Shown here piece after piece: positions 42,464-50,174 of a stretch of 51,242 nt of DNA. Made by a program: the position numbers and the translations under genes. This DNA is from Nocardia wallacei (GTDB taxonomy: Bacteria; Actinomycetota; Actinomycetes; Mycobacteriales; Mycobacteriaceae): positions 1 to 51,242 of the forward strand of contig NZ_JARWOP010000233.1 in assembly GCF_029868745.1 (NCBI RefSeq), read 5' to 3'. The notes under the pieces were generated by a model, which was not told the origin of the DNA, ran no database searches, and worked only from the letters and a program-made list of their open reading frames with translations. Every line of letters starts with the position of its first letter. Within the stretch, counting starts at the first letter, position 1.

Positions 42464-43689
42464 GCGTCCCACCCCGCGGGGCGGTCGCGGGGCGTTCGGT
42501 GGCTGCCGCCGTGGCCGCGCTGCGGGGTGGGCGCATGGTGCTCGTGGTGGGCGGCGAGAACGGCGGGCATCGCGGCCATTTGGTGCTGGCCGCCGAACAC
42601 GCTACGGCCGAGGCGGTCAATGCCATGACGACGGTCGGGCGCGGGCTGGTGCAGGTGGCGGTGCCGTCGGCGGCGCTGGACCGGCTCGAGATTCCGCCCG
42701 CCGATCCGACCGCGACCGGACCGGGCCGTGAGTTGTTCCGAATGCCGGTGGGGCTCGCGGGCGAGGGCGCCGGGGTGCGGGCGTCGCAACGCGCGAGAAC
42801 CATTCGGGCACTGGCCGATCCGGCCAGCCGCCCGGCGGACTTCACGCGTCCCGGCCACGTCTTTCCGCTGGGCTGTGCGGCCGGGGGAGTGCTGGCGGCG
42901 CCCGCGCCGCCGGAGGCCGCTGTCGACCTCGCCGGCTCGGCGGGGATGGCGGCCGCTGCCGCGCTGTGTGAGGTGTGTGCCGCCGACGGTGAGCTGGCGG
43001 AGCTGCCCGAACTGCTCGAATTGGGCCGCCGTCATCGGCTACCGGTCGTCTCGATCGACGATATCGTCACGTATCGCCGCCGCGAGCTGGCGCGTGTCCG
43101 CCGGTGCGGCACTGCGCGAATCCCCTTGTCGGCGGGCAGGTTCCGCGCGTACGGATTCACCGACGGGCTGGGCCGCGAGCACATCGCGCTCGTGTACGGG
43201 CATCCCGTCTCGAGTATCACTCCGCTGGTACGAGTCCATGGGGAGTGCCTGTTCGGGGACGCGCTCGGTTCCCGGCTCTGCGGCTGCCGGACCGGCCTCG
43301 ACCACGCCGTGGACCGCATCGCCCGCGCGGGTCACGGTGTGCTGGTCTACATTCGCACCCGCGGCGGCCGCGCACACGGCCCGGCGCCGTCCCGGAATAC
43401 CGAGACACCGTATCCCGCAACACATCCCCTGGAGGTCTGGGATCTCCGCACCGCCTTCGACATCCTGGACGAACTCGGCTTCCACGAGATCCGGCTCCTC
43501 GCCGACGACGGTCAGGCCACCGGCCCTGGGCACACCCAGCGGTCGGACCCCCATGTCCTCGATATCCCGGATTCCGCCAGTGATCCCGTGCGCATCCTCG
43601 AGCTGATTCCGCTGTGGGAGAACGCTTCCCGAGCGGAAACCGGGTCGCCTACACCGGGTGTCCCCGGCGAAATAGGAAGGGCCTCATGA
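42460..43689 (+). CDS. RibBA homologue with degraded catalytic motifs in both domains
   Basis: 409 residues. Residues 1-200 align with dihydroxybutanone-phosphate synthase (RibB): ALRGGRMVLVV, RPGHVFPLGCAAGGVL, ALCEVCA. The acidic active-site loop DDEDRENEGD reads GGENGGHRGH here, and VSAADR reads VRASQR. Residues 200-400 align with GTP cyclohydrolase II (RibA): the zinc Cys set C-x10-C-x-C is kept in GECLFGDALGSRLCGC, but EGRxIGL reads GGRAHGP, the NKIRAYALQDQG segment is missing and LLTNNPKK reads LLADDGQA. So neither normal reaction is likely. Coupled on both sides to pathway genes, it may have a new, perhaps flavin- or pterin-related, role. Confidence 0.85.
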   Translation: MSVPPRGAVAGRSVAAAVAALRGGRMVLVVGGENGGHRGHLVLAAEHATAEAVNAMTTVGRGLVQVAVPSAALDRLEIPPADPTATGPGRELFRMPVGLAGEGAGVRASQRARTIRALADPASRPADFTRPGHVFPLGCAAGGVLAAPAPPEAAVDLAGSAGMAAAAALCEVCAADGELAELPELLELGRRHRLPVVSIDDIVTYRRRELARVRRCGTARIPLSAGRFRAYGFTDGLGREHIALVYGHPVSSITPLVRVHGECLFGDALGSRLCGCRTGLDHAVDRIARAGHGVLVYIRTRGGRAHGPAPSRNTETPYPATHPLEVWDLRTAFDILDELGFHEIRLLADDGQATGPGHTQRSDPHVLDIPDSASDPVRILELIPLWENASRAETGSPTPGVPGEIGRAS

Positions 43690-44513
43690 ACGCACAGCGC
43701 AGGACTCTGGTTGTCGACGGCTCGACAACCAGCTACCTGGAGGCCGGATCGGGTGAACCGGTCGTGCTGCTGCACGGCGGTGAATTCGGGGTCGGCGCCG
43801 AAATCGGCTGGGAACACACGATCGACGCCTTGGCCGAGCGCTACCGGGTGCTGGCGCCGGACATGCTGGGTTTCGGCGAGTCGGCGAAGGTGGTCGACTT
43901 CACCGACGGTCGCGGCCTGCGCATCCGGCACATCGCGCGATTCCTCGCCCTGCTCGGCATCGATGCGGCCCATTTCGTCGGCAATTCGATGGGTGCGATC
44001 AACTTGCTGGTCGACGCGACCTCCGACGCGCCCCGGCTGCCGATGCGGAGCCTGGTGGCGATCTGCGGCGGCGGCGAGATCCAGAGCAACGAGCACATGC
44101 GCGCGCTCTACGACTACGACGCCACCTTCGCCGGGATGCGCCGCATCGTCACGGCGCTGTTCCACTCCCCCTCCTACCCGGCGGACGAGGCCTACGTGCG
44201 CCGTCGTTACGAGGCGAGCATCGCCCCCGGCGCATGGGAAGCGTTGGCGGCGGCCCGTTTTCGCCGCCCAGGCGCCGAGCCGCCGACCGGCCCGTCGAGC
44301 AAGCGGGCGTACGAGCGCATCACCGTCCCCGCCCTCGTCGTCGAGGGAGCCGGCGACAAACTGCTCCCCGAGGGCTGGGCCGCGGAGATCGCCGGGCAGA
44401 TCGCGGGCGCCCGCCACGCGACGGTGCCCGAGGCCGGGCACTGCCCCCAGATCGAGCGGCCCGAGATCGTCAACGACCTGCTGCTGACCTTCCTCGAAAG
44501 GAACGACATATGA
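43686..44513 (+). CDS. Alpha/beta-fold hydrolase (MhpC-like)
   Basis: 275 residues. VVLLHGGEFGVGAEIGW (oxyanion region), nucleophile GNSMGA (Ser near 102), Asp in EGAGDKLLPEGW and His in EAGHCPQIE complete the triad. It belongs to the same broad group as the gene at 33469, so the operon has two C-C or ester hydrolases. The ATG overlaps the RibBA-like stop and its own stop overlaps the next ATG. Confidence 0.85.
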   Translation: MNAQRRTLVVDGSTTSYLEAGSGEPVVLLHGGEFGVGAEIGWEHTIDALAERYRVLAPDMLGFGESAKVVDFTDGRGLRIRHIARFLALLGIDAAHFVGNSMGAINLLVDATSDAPRLPMRSLVAICGGGEIQSNEHMRALYDYDATFAGMRRIVTALFHSPSYPADEAYVRRRYEASIAPGAWEALAAARFRRPGAEPPTGPSSKRAYERITVPALVVEGAGDKLLPEGWAAEIAGQIAGARHATVPEAGHCPQIERPEIVNDLLLTFLERNDI

Positions 44514-45346
44514 CCGACGAACTCACCGGCAAGGTCGCCGTCGTCACCGGCGGCGCCTCCGGAATCGGCGCCGCGACGGTGGCACGGTTCGTCGCCGCGG
44601 GCGCCAACGTCGTCGTCGGCGACCTCGATCCCGAACGCGGCGCGGAGTCGGTGGCCGGCTACGGCGACGCGGTCGTGTTCCAGCAGACCGACGTCGCCGA
44701 ACCCGAACAGGTCGAACGGCTGGTCGACCTCGCGGTACGCACCTTCGGCGGCCTGCACGTCATGTGCAACAACGCCGGCGTGCCGGGCGCCATGCATCCG
44801 AGCCTGCTGGTCGACGACCTCGCCGATTTCCACCGGGTCCTCGGGGTGAATCTGCTCGGGGTGATGGCGGGCACCAAGTTCGCGGCCCGGCACATGGTCG
44901 ACCACGGCGGCGGGTCGATCGTCAACCTGTCCTCGATCGGCGGCGTCCAGGCAGGTGGCGGCGTGCAGACCTACCGGGCCTCCAAGGCCGCGGTGATCCA
45001 CTTCACCAAGTCCGCGGCGATCGAGTTGGCGCAGTACGGCATTCGGGTCAACTGCATCGCTCCCGGCAACGTGCCGACCCCGTTTCTCGCGGCGTCGGCC
45101 ACCACGATGTCGGCCGAACGCATCGAGCGATTCACCCGGTCGGTGCGGGCGTCGATGAAGGAGGACCGGCCGCTGCCGCGCGAGGGCACACCGGAGGATG
45201 TCGCGGAGGCGGTGCTGTATTTCGGCAGCGACCTTTCGGCGTATGTCACGGGAACGGTGCTGCCCGTGGACGGCGGCACGGTGGCCGGTAAGCCGCTCAA
45301 GCTGCGCAAGAAGCCCGCGGAGCAGTCCGTCACCGCCCGTAGCTGA
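44510..45346 (+). CDS. SDR family oxidoreductase
   Basis: 278 residues. VAVVTGGASGIGAATVARF, VGDLDPERG, NNAGVPGAM, SIVNLSSIGG, TYRASKAAVIHF (Tyr-x3-Lys) and TGTVLPVDGGTVAG mark a classical SDR. A C-terminal tail rich in Lys (PLKLRKKPAEQ) is extra. It oxidises or reduces a hydroxyl/keto group with NAD(P). It is last in the 13-gene plus-strand operon; RBS GAAAGGAA before ATG 44510, overlapping the hydrolase stop. Confidence 0.87.
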   Translation: MTDELTGKVAVVTGGASGIGAATVARFVAAGANVVVGDLDPERGAESVAGYGDAVVFQQTDVAEPEQVERLVDLAVRTFGGLHVMCNNAGVPGAMHPSLLVDDLADFHRVLGVNLLGVMAGTKFAARHMVDHGGGSIVNLSSIGGVQAGGGVQTYRASKAAVIHFTKSAAIELAQYGIRVNCIAPGNVPTPFLAASATTMSAERIERFTRSVRASMKEDRPLPREGTPEDVAEAVLYFGSDLSAYVTGTVLPVDGGTVAGKPLKLRKKPAEQSVTARS

Positions 45347-45357
45347 TCATGCTCGCG

Positions 45358-45379
45358 TTAATTCAACTGCTTGACTTAA
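45358..45379. promoter_or_regulatory. Imperfect 22-bp palindrome upstream of a TetR gene
   Basis: Arms TTAATTCAA and TTGACTTAA around CTGC, with one mismatched pair. It lies 117 bases upstream of the TetR gene, in a 149-base gap with a locally low GC content. It is a good candidate for autoregulation by that TetR protein, and unrelated to the GAGAAT sites. The rest of the gap shows only the RBS GGAGGG. Confidence 0.55.
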
Positions 45380-45495
45380 ATCGCCCGGCGGCGTTGACTG
45401 GAAGTGCCGGTATTCGAAATCGAGAACGAGATTCCGATGCGGCCGCGCGGTCATCACGCCGTCCGGGCCGAGCCGGCGATCCGGAGGGAGCCGAC

Positions 45496-46143
45496 ATGGC
45501 TACGGTCGACAGATCCCGCGCCGAGCAGGTCACCACGACTCGCGAGGCCATTCTCGTCGCCGCGGAACGCCTGTTCGCCGAGCGCGGGATCGCGTCGGTG
45601 TCGAACCGGCAGGTGAGCGAGGCCGCGGGACAAGGGAACAACGCCGCGGTCGGCTACCACTTCGGCGCCAAGGCAGACCTGGTCCGGGCCATCGTGCGCA
45701 GGCATCACGCGCATACCGAGCAGCTGTGCCGGGAGATGGTGACGCGCGTGGGGGAGTCCGACGAATTGCGGGACTGGGTGAGCTGTCTGGTCCGCCCGGT
45801 CACCGAACACCTTGCGGCCCTGGGCAATCCGACCTGGTACGCGCGCTTCAGCGCGCAGTTGCAGCCGGATCCGGTCTTCCGCGATCTGATGTCGGACGAG
45901 TCGCTGGCGTCCCGGTCGCTGGTGCGCGTCGTGGACGGCCTGCAGCGCAGCCTGCCCGGCCTGTCACCCGAACTGCGCCGGGAGCGAAACTCCATGGCGC
46001 GCTTGCTGATCGTGCACACCTGTGCCGAGCGTGAGCGCGCGCTGGCCGACGACACGCTGCTGGGCCGCGCGAGCTGGGAGGAGACCGCGACCGGTCTGAT
46101 CGACGCGATCACCGGGCTCTATCTGGCGCCGGTCACGCGATGA
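45496..46143 (+). CDS. TetR-family transcriptional regulator
   Basis: 215 residues. HTH TTREAILVAAERLFAERG with SVSNRQVSEAAGQGNNAAVGYHFGAK (about 35-60) has the YHFGxK end of helix 3 seen in TetR regulators of P450 loci. The ligand domain is helical. ATG 45496 is preceded by GGAGGG. It comes before a ferredoxin reductase, ferredoxin and P450 on the same strand and probably controls them; an upstream palindrome is the likely operator. Confidence 0.88.
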   Translation: MATVDRSRAEQVTTTREAILVAAERLFAERGIASVSNRQVSEAAGQGNNAAVGYHFGAKADLVRAIVRRHHAHTEQLCREMVTRVGESDELRDWVSCLVRPVTEHLAALGNPTWYARFSAQLQPDPVFRDLMSDESLASRSLVRVVDGLQRSLPGLSPELRRERNSMARLLIVHTCAERERALADDTLLGRASWEETATGLIDAITGLYLAPVTR

Positions 46144-46152
46144 CCGTCGTCA

Positions 46153-46172
46153 CGCGGCCCCGAACGGCCGCG
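46153..46172. terminator. GC-rich hairpin between TetR gene and ferredoxin reductase
   Basis: CGCGGCC (46153-46159) and GGCCGCG (46166-46172) form a seven-pair stem with loop CCGAAC, placed in the 49-base gap after the TetR stop. There is no U-tract. It may attenuate read-through or set relative expression of regulator and enzyme genes. Confidence 0.4.
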
Positions 46173-46192
46173 CGTAGAAAGGAAGTCGGGAG

Positions 46193-47437
46193 ATGACGAG
46201 AGTCCCCCGCCGCACGGGTGTCTTGATCGTCGGCGCCGCGGCCGCCGGGCTGGCGACGGCGGAAGCGCTGCGCCGCCAGGGTTTCCGCGGTGCGATCACG
46301 ATGCTGGGCGCGGAACCGCATCTGCCCTACGATCGTCCGCCGTTGTCCAAGCAGATCCTGTCCGGCGCCTGGCGGCCCGAACGTACCCTGTTGCGCGCGC
46401 CGCGCCTGCTGGCCGGGCTGGAGGTCGAACTGCTGCTCGGGCACCGGGCCCTCGCCCTCGACGTGGCCGGGCGCACGGTGCGCTCGACGGCGGGACCCAT
46501 CACCGCCACCGACGCGGTCGTGATAGCCACCGGGGCCACCCCGAGGACGCTGCCGACCGTGCCCGGTCTGCGCGGCGTTCATGTGCTGCGCACCCTCGAC
46601 GACGCCCTGGCATTGCGTGACGCGCTGACCCCCGCCGGGCTCGGGTACGCCTCGAGTGACCCTGGTCCGGCGCGGCCCCGGGTGGTCGTCGTAGGCGAGG
46701 GCGTCCTGGGTGCGGAAATCGCCGCGACCACAAGGCAATTGGGCCTGGACGTCACCATATCCGGCCCGCTGTCCGCCCCGATGGTGACCCAACTCGGCGA
46801 GTTCGCCGCCGCGCGGCTGGCCGAGCTGCACACGCGCAACGGTGTCCGGCTGCGGCTCGGTGCGGGCGTCGACGGGTTCACCGATCGCGATGGCCGGGTC
46901 GCCGGCGTGACGCTGCGGACCGGCGAGACGCTGCCCGCCGATCTGGTCGTCGTCGCCATCGGCGCCGTGCCCGCGACCGACTGGCTCGCGGGCAGCGGGC
47001 TGACCCTGGCCAACGGCGTCGTCTGCGACGACAGCTGCCGGGCCGCGGCGGGTGTCTACGCCGTCGGCGACGTCGCCCGCTGGCACGATCAGGACGCGAA
47101 CGCGCCTGTGCGCCTGGAGAATCGGACGCACGCCTCCGAACAGGCGGGCGTGGTGGCGGCCAATATCGTCGGCGCCGAGCGGGTCTACCGGCCGATCCCG
47201 TACTTCTGGACCGACCAGTTCGACGCCAAGATCCAGGTGCACGGCACCATCACGCCCGACGCACAGGTCACGGTCGTGGACGGCGACCCGGCGACCGGTC
47301 GCTTCGTCGCCCGCTACGAGCGGGCCGGAGCGATCACGGCCGTGCTCGGCTGGAACATGCCCAAACAGGCTCGCATGCAGCGTCAGCATCTCGTGGATGC
47401 CCGCCGCGAGCCGCTCACCCCAGCGCACTCCCCGTAG
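46193..47437 (+). CDS. FAD-dependent ferredoxin reductase of a P450 system
   Basis: 414 residues. VLIVGAAAAGLATAEALR (FAD; the second Gly of the usual motif is Ala), YDRPPLSKQIL, VIATGATPR, VVVVGEGVLGAEIAA (NAD), ADLVVVAIGAVPA, and AVGDVARWHD near residue 290. It takes electrons from NADH to the [3Fe-4S] ferredoxin encoded 13 bases downstream and on to the P450. No membrane segment. The tail after MPKQARMQRQHL is non-conserved. Confidence 0.9.
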   Translation: MTRVPRRTGVLIVGAAAAGLATAEALRRQGFRGAITMLGAEPHLPYDRPPLSKQILSGAWRPERTLLRAPRLLAGLEVELLLGHRALALDVAGRTVRSTAGPITATDAVVIATGATPRTLPTVPGLRGVHVLRTLDDALALRDALTPAGLGYASSDPGPARPRVVVVGEGVLGAEIAATTRQLGLDVTISGPLSAPMVTQLGEFAAARLAELHTRNGVRLRLGAGVDGFTDRDGRVAGVTLRTGETLPADLVVVAIGAVPATDWLAGSGLTLANGVVCDDSCRAAAGVYAVGDVARWHDQDANAPVRLENRTHASEQAGVVAANIVGAERVYRPIPYFWTDQFDAKIQVHGTITPDAQVTVVDGDPATGRFVARYERAGAITAVLGWNMPKQARMQRQHLVDARREPLTPAHSP

Positions 47438-47450
47438 GAAGAAGGTCCCG

Positions 47451-47645
47451 ATGAAGGTGACTGTCGAACAGGACAAATGCATTGCCGCCGGGCACTGCGT
47501 CATGCACGCCGCGGCCGTATTCGATCAGCGTGACGACGACGGTGTGGTCGAACTGCTCGACGAGAACCCGCCCGCCGAACTCGCCGCCGACGTGCGGGAG
47601 GCGGCGGCGGTCTGCCCCGCCATGGCCATCCACGTCGAGGAATAG
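47451..47645 (+). CDS. [3Fe-4S] ferredoxin of a P450 system
   Basis: 64 residues, the usual size. Cluster ligands are in CIAAGHC (C-x5-C, residues 10-16) and VCPAMAI near 55. The residue between, where a fourth Cys would be in [4Fe-4S] forms, is not Cys. It carries electrons from the reductase to the P450 immediately downstream. The RBS GAAGAAGG lies before ATG. Confidence 0.92.
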   Translation: MKVTVEQDKCIAAGHCVMHAAAVFDQRDDDGVVELLDENPPAELAADVREAAAVCPAMAIHVEE

Positions 47646-47688
47646 ACCGAAAGCCTGCGGTTCGCCGCAGCCGACCACAGGAGTCACC

Positions 47689-48927
47689 GTGTCCGAAACA
47701 CTGACCGACGCCACCGCCGCGACGGCGGGCATCCCCGACTATCCGATGCTCCGGTCCGCCGGCTGCCCGTTCGCGCCCCCCGAGCAGGCGCTGCGGCTGG
47801 GCCGCGAGAAGCCGCTCAACCGGGTGCGGATCTGGGACGGCAGCACGCCGTGGCTGGTCACCGGCTATGCCGAGTTCAAGGCGCTGATGTCCGATCCCCG
47901 TGTCAGCGTGGACGATCACCGCCCGGGCTTCCCGCACTGGAACGAGGGCATGCTGGCGATCAAGGACAGCCGTCCCAAGTCGCTGTTCACCACCGACGGC
48001 GAGGAACACAGCCGGTACCGGCGAATGCTCACCAAGCCGTTCACGTTCAAGCGGGTCGAGGCGCTGCGCCCGGTGATCCAGCAGATCACCGACGAGCACG
48101 TCGACAAGATCCTCGACGGCCCGCAGCCCGCCGATCTGGTTGCGGGACTGGCCCTTCCGGTGCCGACCCTGATGATCAGCGAGATGCTGGGCGTGCCCTA
48201 CGACGACCACGAGTTCTTCCAACTGCACGCCACCATGAACGTGGACCGGTTCGCGACCAAAGAGCAAGCGGCGGAGGGTCGTTCGCAGCTGGCGCGCTAT
48301 CTGGTCGAGTTGGTCAAGAAGAAGCTGGACGAACCGGCCGAGGACGTGGTGACCGATATCGCCGAGCGGGTGCGCGCCGGTGAGATCGACATGCGCGAGG
48401 CCGCCCAGCTCGGTACCGGGCTGCTCATCGCGGGCCACGAGACCAGCGCCAACATGATTTCCCTCGGCGCGTTGGCCCTGATGGAGAACCCGGACCAGTT
48501 CGCGCTGCTGCGCGACACCGACGATCCGAAGGTCGTGGCGGGAGCGGTCGAGGAGTTGCTGCGCTATCTGAGCATCATCCAGAACGGCCAGCGCCGGGTC
48601 GCGATCGACGACATCGAGATCGCGGGCGAGACGATCCGTGCCGGTGACGGCCTGATCTTCGATCTGGCCCCGGCCAACTGGGACGAGAAGCAGTGGGAAC
48701 AGCCGGACAAGCTGGACCTGCGCCGCCCCGCCAACCTGCACGTCGGCTTCGGCTTCGGCCCGCACCAGTGCGTCGGGCAGCAGCTGGCCCGCGCCGAACT
48801 GCAGATCGTCTTCCACACCCTGGTCCGCCGCATTCCCACGCTGCACCTGGCGATTCCGTTCGACAAGGTGGAGTTCAAACACGACCGCCTCGCATACGGC
48901 ATCTACGAACTGCCCGTGGCCTGGTAG
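47689..48927 (+). CDS. Cytochrome P450 (CYP105-like)
   Basis: 412 residues. I-helix AGHETSANM (near 240), K-helix EELLR, heme-binding FGFGPHQCVGQQLARAE with Cys361. The N-terminus DYPMLRSAGCPFAPP and the substrate region LFTTDGEEHSRYRRMLTKPF resemble bacterial class I P450s such as CYP105, acting on diverse hydrophobic compounds. GTG start with ACAGGAG upstream, 43 bases after the ferredoxin. Its dedicated reductase and ferredoxin are in the same transcript. Confidence 0.93.
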   Translation: MSETLTDATAATAGIPDYPMLRSAGCPFAPPEQALRLGREKPLNRVRIWDGSTPWLVTGYAEFKALMSDPRVSVDDHRPGFPHWNEGMLAIKDSRPKSLFTTDGEEHSRYRRMLTKPFTFKRVEALRPVIQQITDEHVDKILDGPQPADLVAGLALPVPTLMISEMLGVPYDDHEFFQLHATMNVDRFATKEQAAEGRSQLARYLVELVKKKLDEPAEDVVTDIAERVRAGEIDMREAAQLGTGLLIAGHETSANMISLGALALMENPDQFALLRDTDDPKVVAGAVEELLRYLSIIQNGQRRVAIDDIEIAGETIRAGDGLIFDLAPANWDEKQWEQPDKLDLRRPANLHVGFGFGPHQCVGQQLARAELQIVFHTLVRRIPTLHLAIPFDKVEFKHDRLAYGIYELPVAW

Positions 48928-48971
48928 CCCGGCTGAGGCCTTCGTTCCGATCCACTGAGTGGACCCCTATT

Positions 48972-48996
48972 ACATCAAACCCATTTGATGTATTCT
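48972..48996 (+). promoter_or_regulatory. ArsR operator overlapping a leaderless -10 hexamer
   Basis: Perfect arms ACATCAAA (48972-48979) and TTTGATGT (48984-48991) around CCCA, the ATCAA/TTGAT type bound by ArsR proteins. Its last base begins TATTCT (48991-48996), six bases before the GTG of the ArsR gene. A second short palindrome TCCACT-G-AGTGGA is at 48951-48963. Confidence 0.75.
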
Positions 48997-49002
48997 GCTC
49001 GT

Positions 49003-49731
49003 GTGGCAACCCAGACGCGAGTACCGGTGCCGCTGCTCATGCGGATGGCGGCACACCCGTTGCGCTGGGCGCTGATGACCGAGTTGGCGTCCAGTGATCG
49101 ACGGGTGCGAGAGCTGGTCGCGGCCGTCGACGAGCCGCAGAACCTGGTGTCCTATCACCTGCGGCTGTTGCGGACGGCCGGTCTGGTGACGATGCGGCGC
49201 AGTAGTTTCGACGGTCGCGACAGCTACTACCACCTCGATCTGGCCCGCTGCGCCACGGCATTCGGTGACGCGGCCGACGCGCTGCATCCCTTGCTGGCGC
49301 CCGCCGAGCGGCAGTGGCCGAAGGGCGGCTCGGTGTTGTTCCTGTGCACCGGAAACGGCGCGCGCTCACCGATGGCGGAGGCGCTGCTGCGGCGTCGCAG
49401 TGGCGGACGCGTCGAGGTGACCAGCGCGGGCAGTCATCCCAAGCCCGCCATGCACCCGAATACCGGACGCGTGCTGCGCGAGCACTTCGGCATCGACTTC
49501 GCACCCCGGCGGCCGCGGTCGCTGGAGGAGATCGCGAGTCGCCGTTTCGATGTCGTGATCACGTTGTGCGACAAGATCCGCGAGGTTCCGCGCGATCACG
49601 GCGCGGCGGTCACGACGCATTGGAGCCTGCCGGATCCGGCCGCCGCCGCGGCGACCGAGGAGGCGGCCTATCCCGAATTCCGGCGTATCGCAACCGAACT
49701 CGATACCCGCATCGGGTTCCTGGCTCTGTAG
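49003..49731 (+). CDS. ArsR regulator fused to low-molecular-weight protein-tyrosine-phosphatase/arsenate-reductase domain
   Basis: 242 residues. Residues 1-100 are a winged-helix ArsR domain (LSYHLRLLRTAGLV-like NLVSYHLRLLRTAGLVTM, with wing RDSYYHL). The second half has the phosphatase loop FLCTGNGARSPMAEALL (Cys-x5-Arg) near 115 and the acid loop LPDPAAA near 205. Such domains act as thioredoxin/mycothiol-type arsenate reductases or as phosphatases. GTG 49003 fits a leaderless start six bases after TATTCT; the upstream TTG/ATG at 48985 and 48988 would overlap the operator. No Cys pair for metal sensing is seen in the ArsR helix. Confidence 0.85.
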   Translation: MATQTRVPVPLLMRMAAHPLRWALMTELASSDRRVRELVAAVDEPQNLVSYHLRLLRTAGLVTMRRSSFDGRDSYYHLDLARCATAFGDAADALHPLLAPAERQWPKGGSVLFLCTGNGARSPMAEALLRRRSGGRVEVTSAGSHPKPAMHPNTGRVLREHFGIDFAPRRPRSLEEIASRRFDVVITLCDKIREVPRDHGAAVTTHWSLPDPAAAAATEEAAYPEFRRIATELDTRIGFLAL

Positions 49732-49752
49732 GGATGACAAGGAGGCCCGACC

Positions 49753-50163
49753 ATGACCACCACCGCACCGAACGAACTCGCCCGCGTCCGATACCTCATC
49801 GATGATGTGCGCGAAGCTGTGGAGTTCTATACCACCCACCTCGGTTTCACCGTCGATTTCGATGCCGCGCCCGCATTCGCCGCCGTCGTCCGCGGTCCGT
49901 TGCAGCTGCTGCTCGCCGGACCCAAGAGTTCCGCGGGCCGCCCGATGCCCGACGGCGCCGTCCCGGTGCCCGGCGCGGGCTGGAACCGTATCCAGCTCGT
50001 GGTCGACGATATCGCCGCCGAGGTCGCGCGGCTGCGGGCAGCCGGTGTCACCTTCCGCAACGACATTCTCAGCGGCCCAGGGGGACAACAGGTTCTGCTG
50101 CAGGACTCGTCCGGCAACTTCGTCGAACTGTTTCAGCCCGCGCCTCGTCCCGCGGCGCGCTGA
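49753..50163 (+). CDS. VOC-family (glyoxalase/dioxygenase fold) protein
   Basis: 136 residues. RVRYLIDDVREAVEFYTTHLGFTV at the start, IQLVVDDIAAEVARLRAAGV near 80-100 and GNFVELFQP with the metal-type Glu at the end give the paired beta-alpha-beta-beta-beta units of VOC proteins. It may bind metal or act as a small binding protein. It lies 21 bases after the ArsR fusion and likely shares its message; VOC proteins in ars operons can act on organoarsenicals, but this is only a possibility here. Confidence 0.8.
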   Translation: MTTTAPNELARVRYLIDDVREAVEFYTTHLGFTVDFDAAPAFAAVVRGPLQLLLAGPKSSAGRPMPDGAVPVPGAGWNRIQLVVDDIAAEVARLRAAGVTFRNDILSGPGGQQVLLQDSSGNFVELFQPAPRPAAR

Positions 50164-50174
50164 GCGGCCCCAGC

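Noticed and set aside
41215..43689. An 824-residue fusion ending in the RibBA-like protein
   Set aside because: The first 415 codons are a shadow frame of the cyclase and FMN reductase genes; GTG 42460 gives the family N-terminus.
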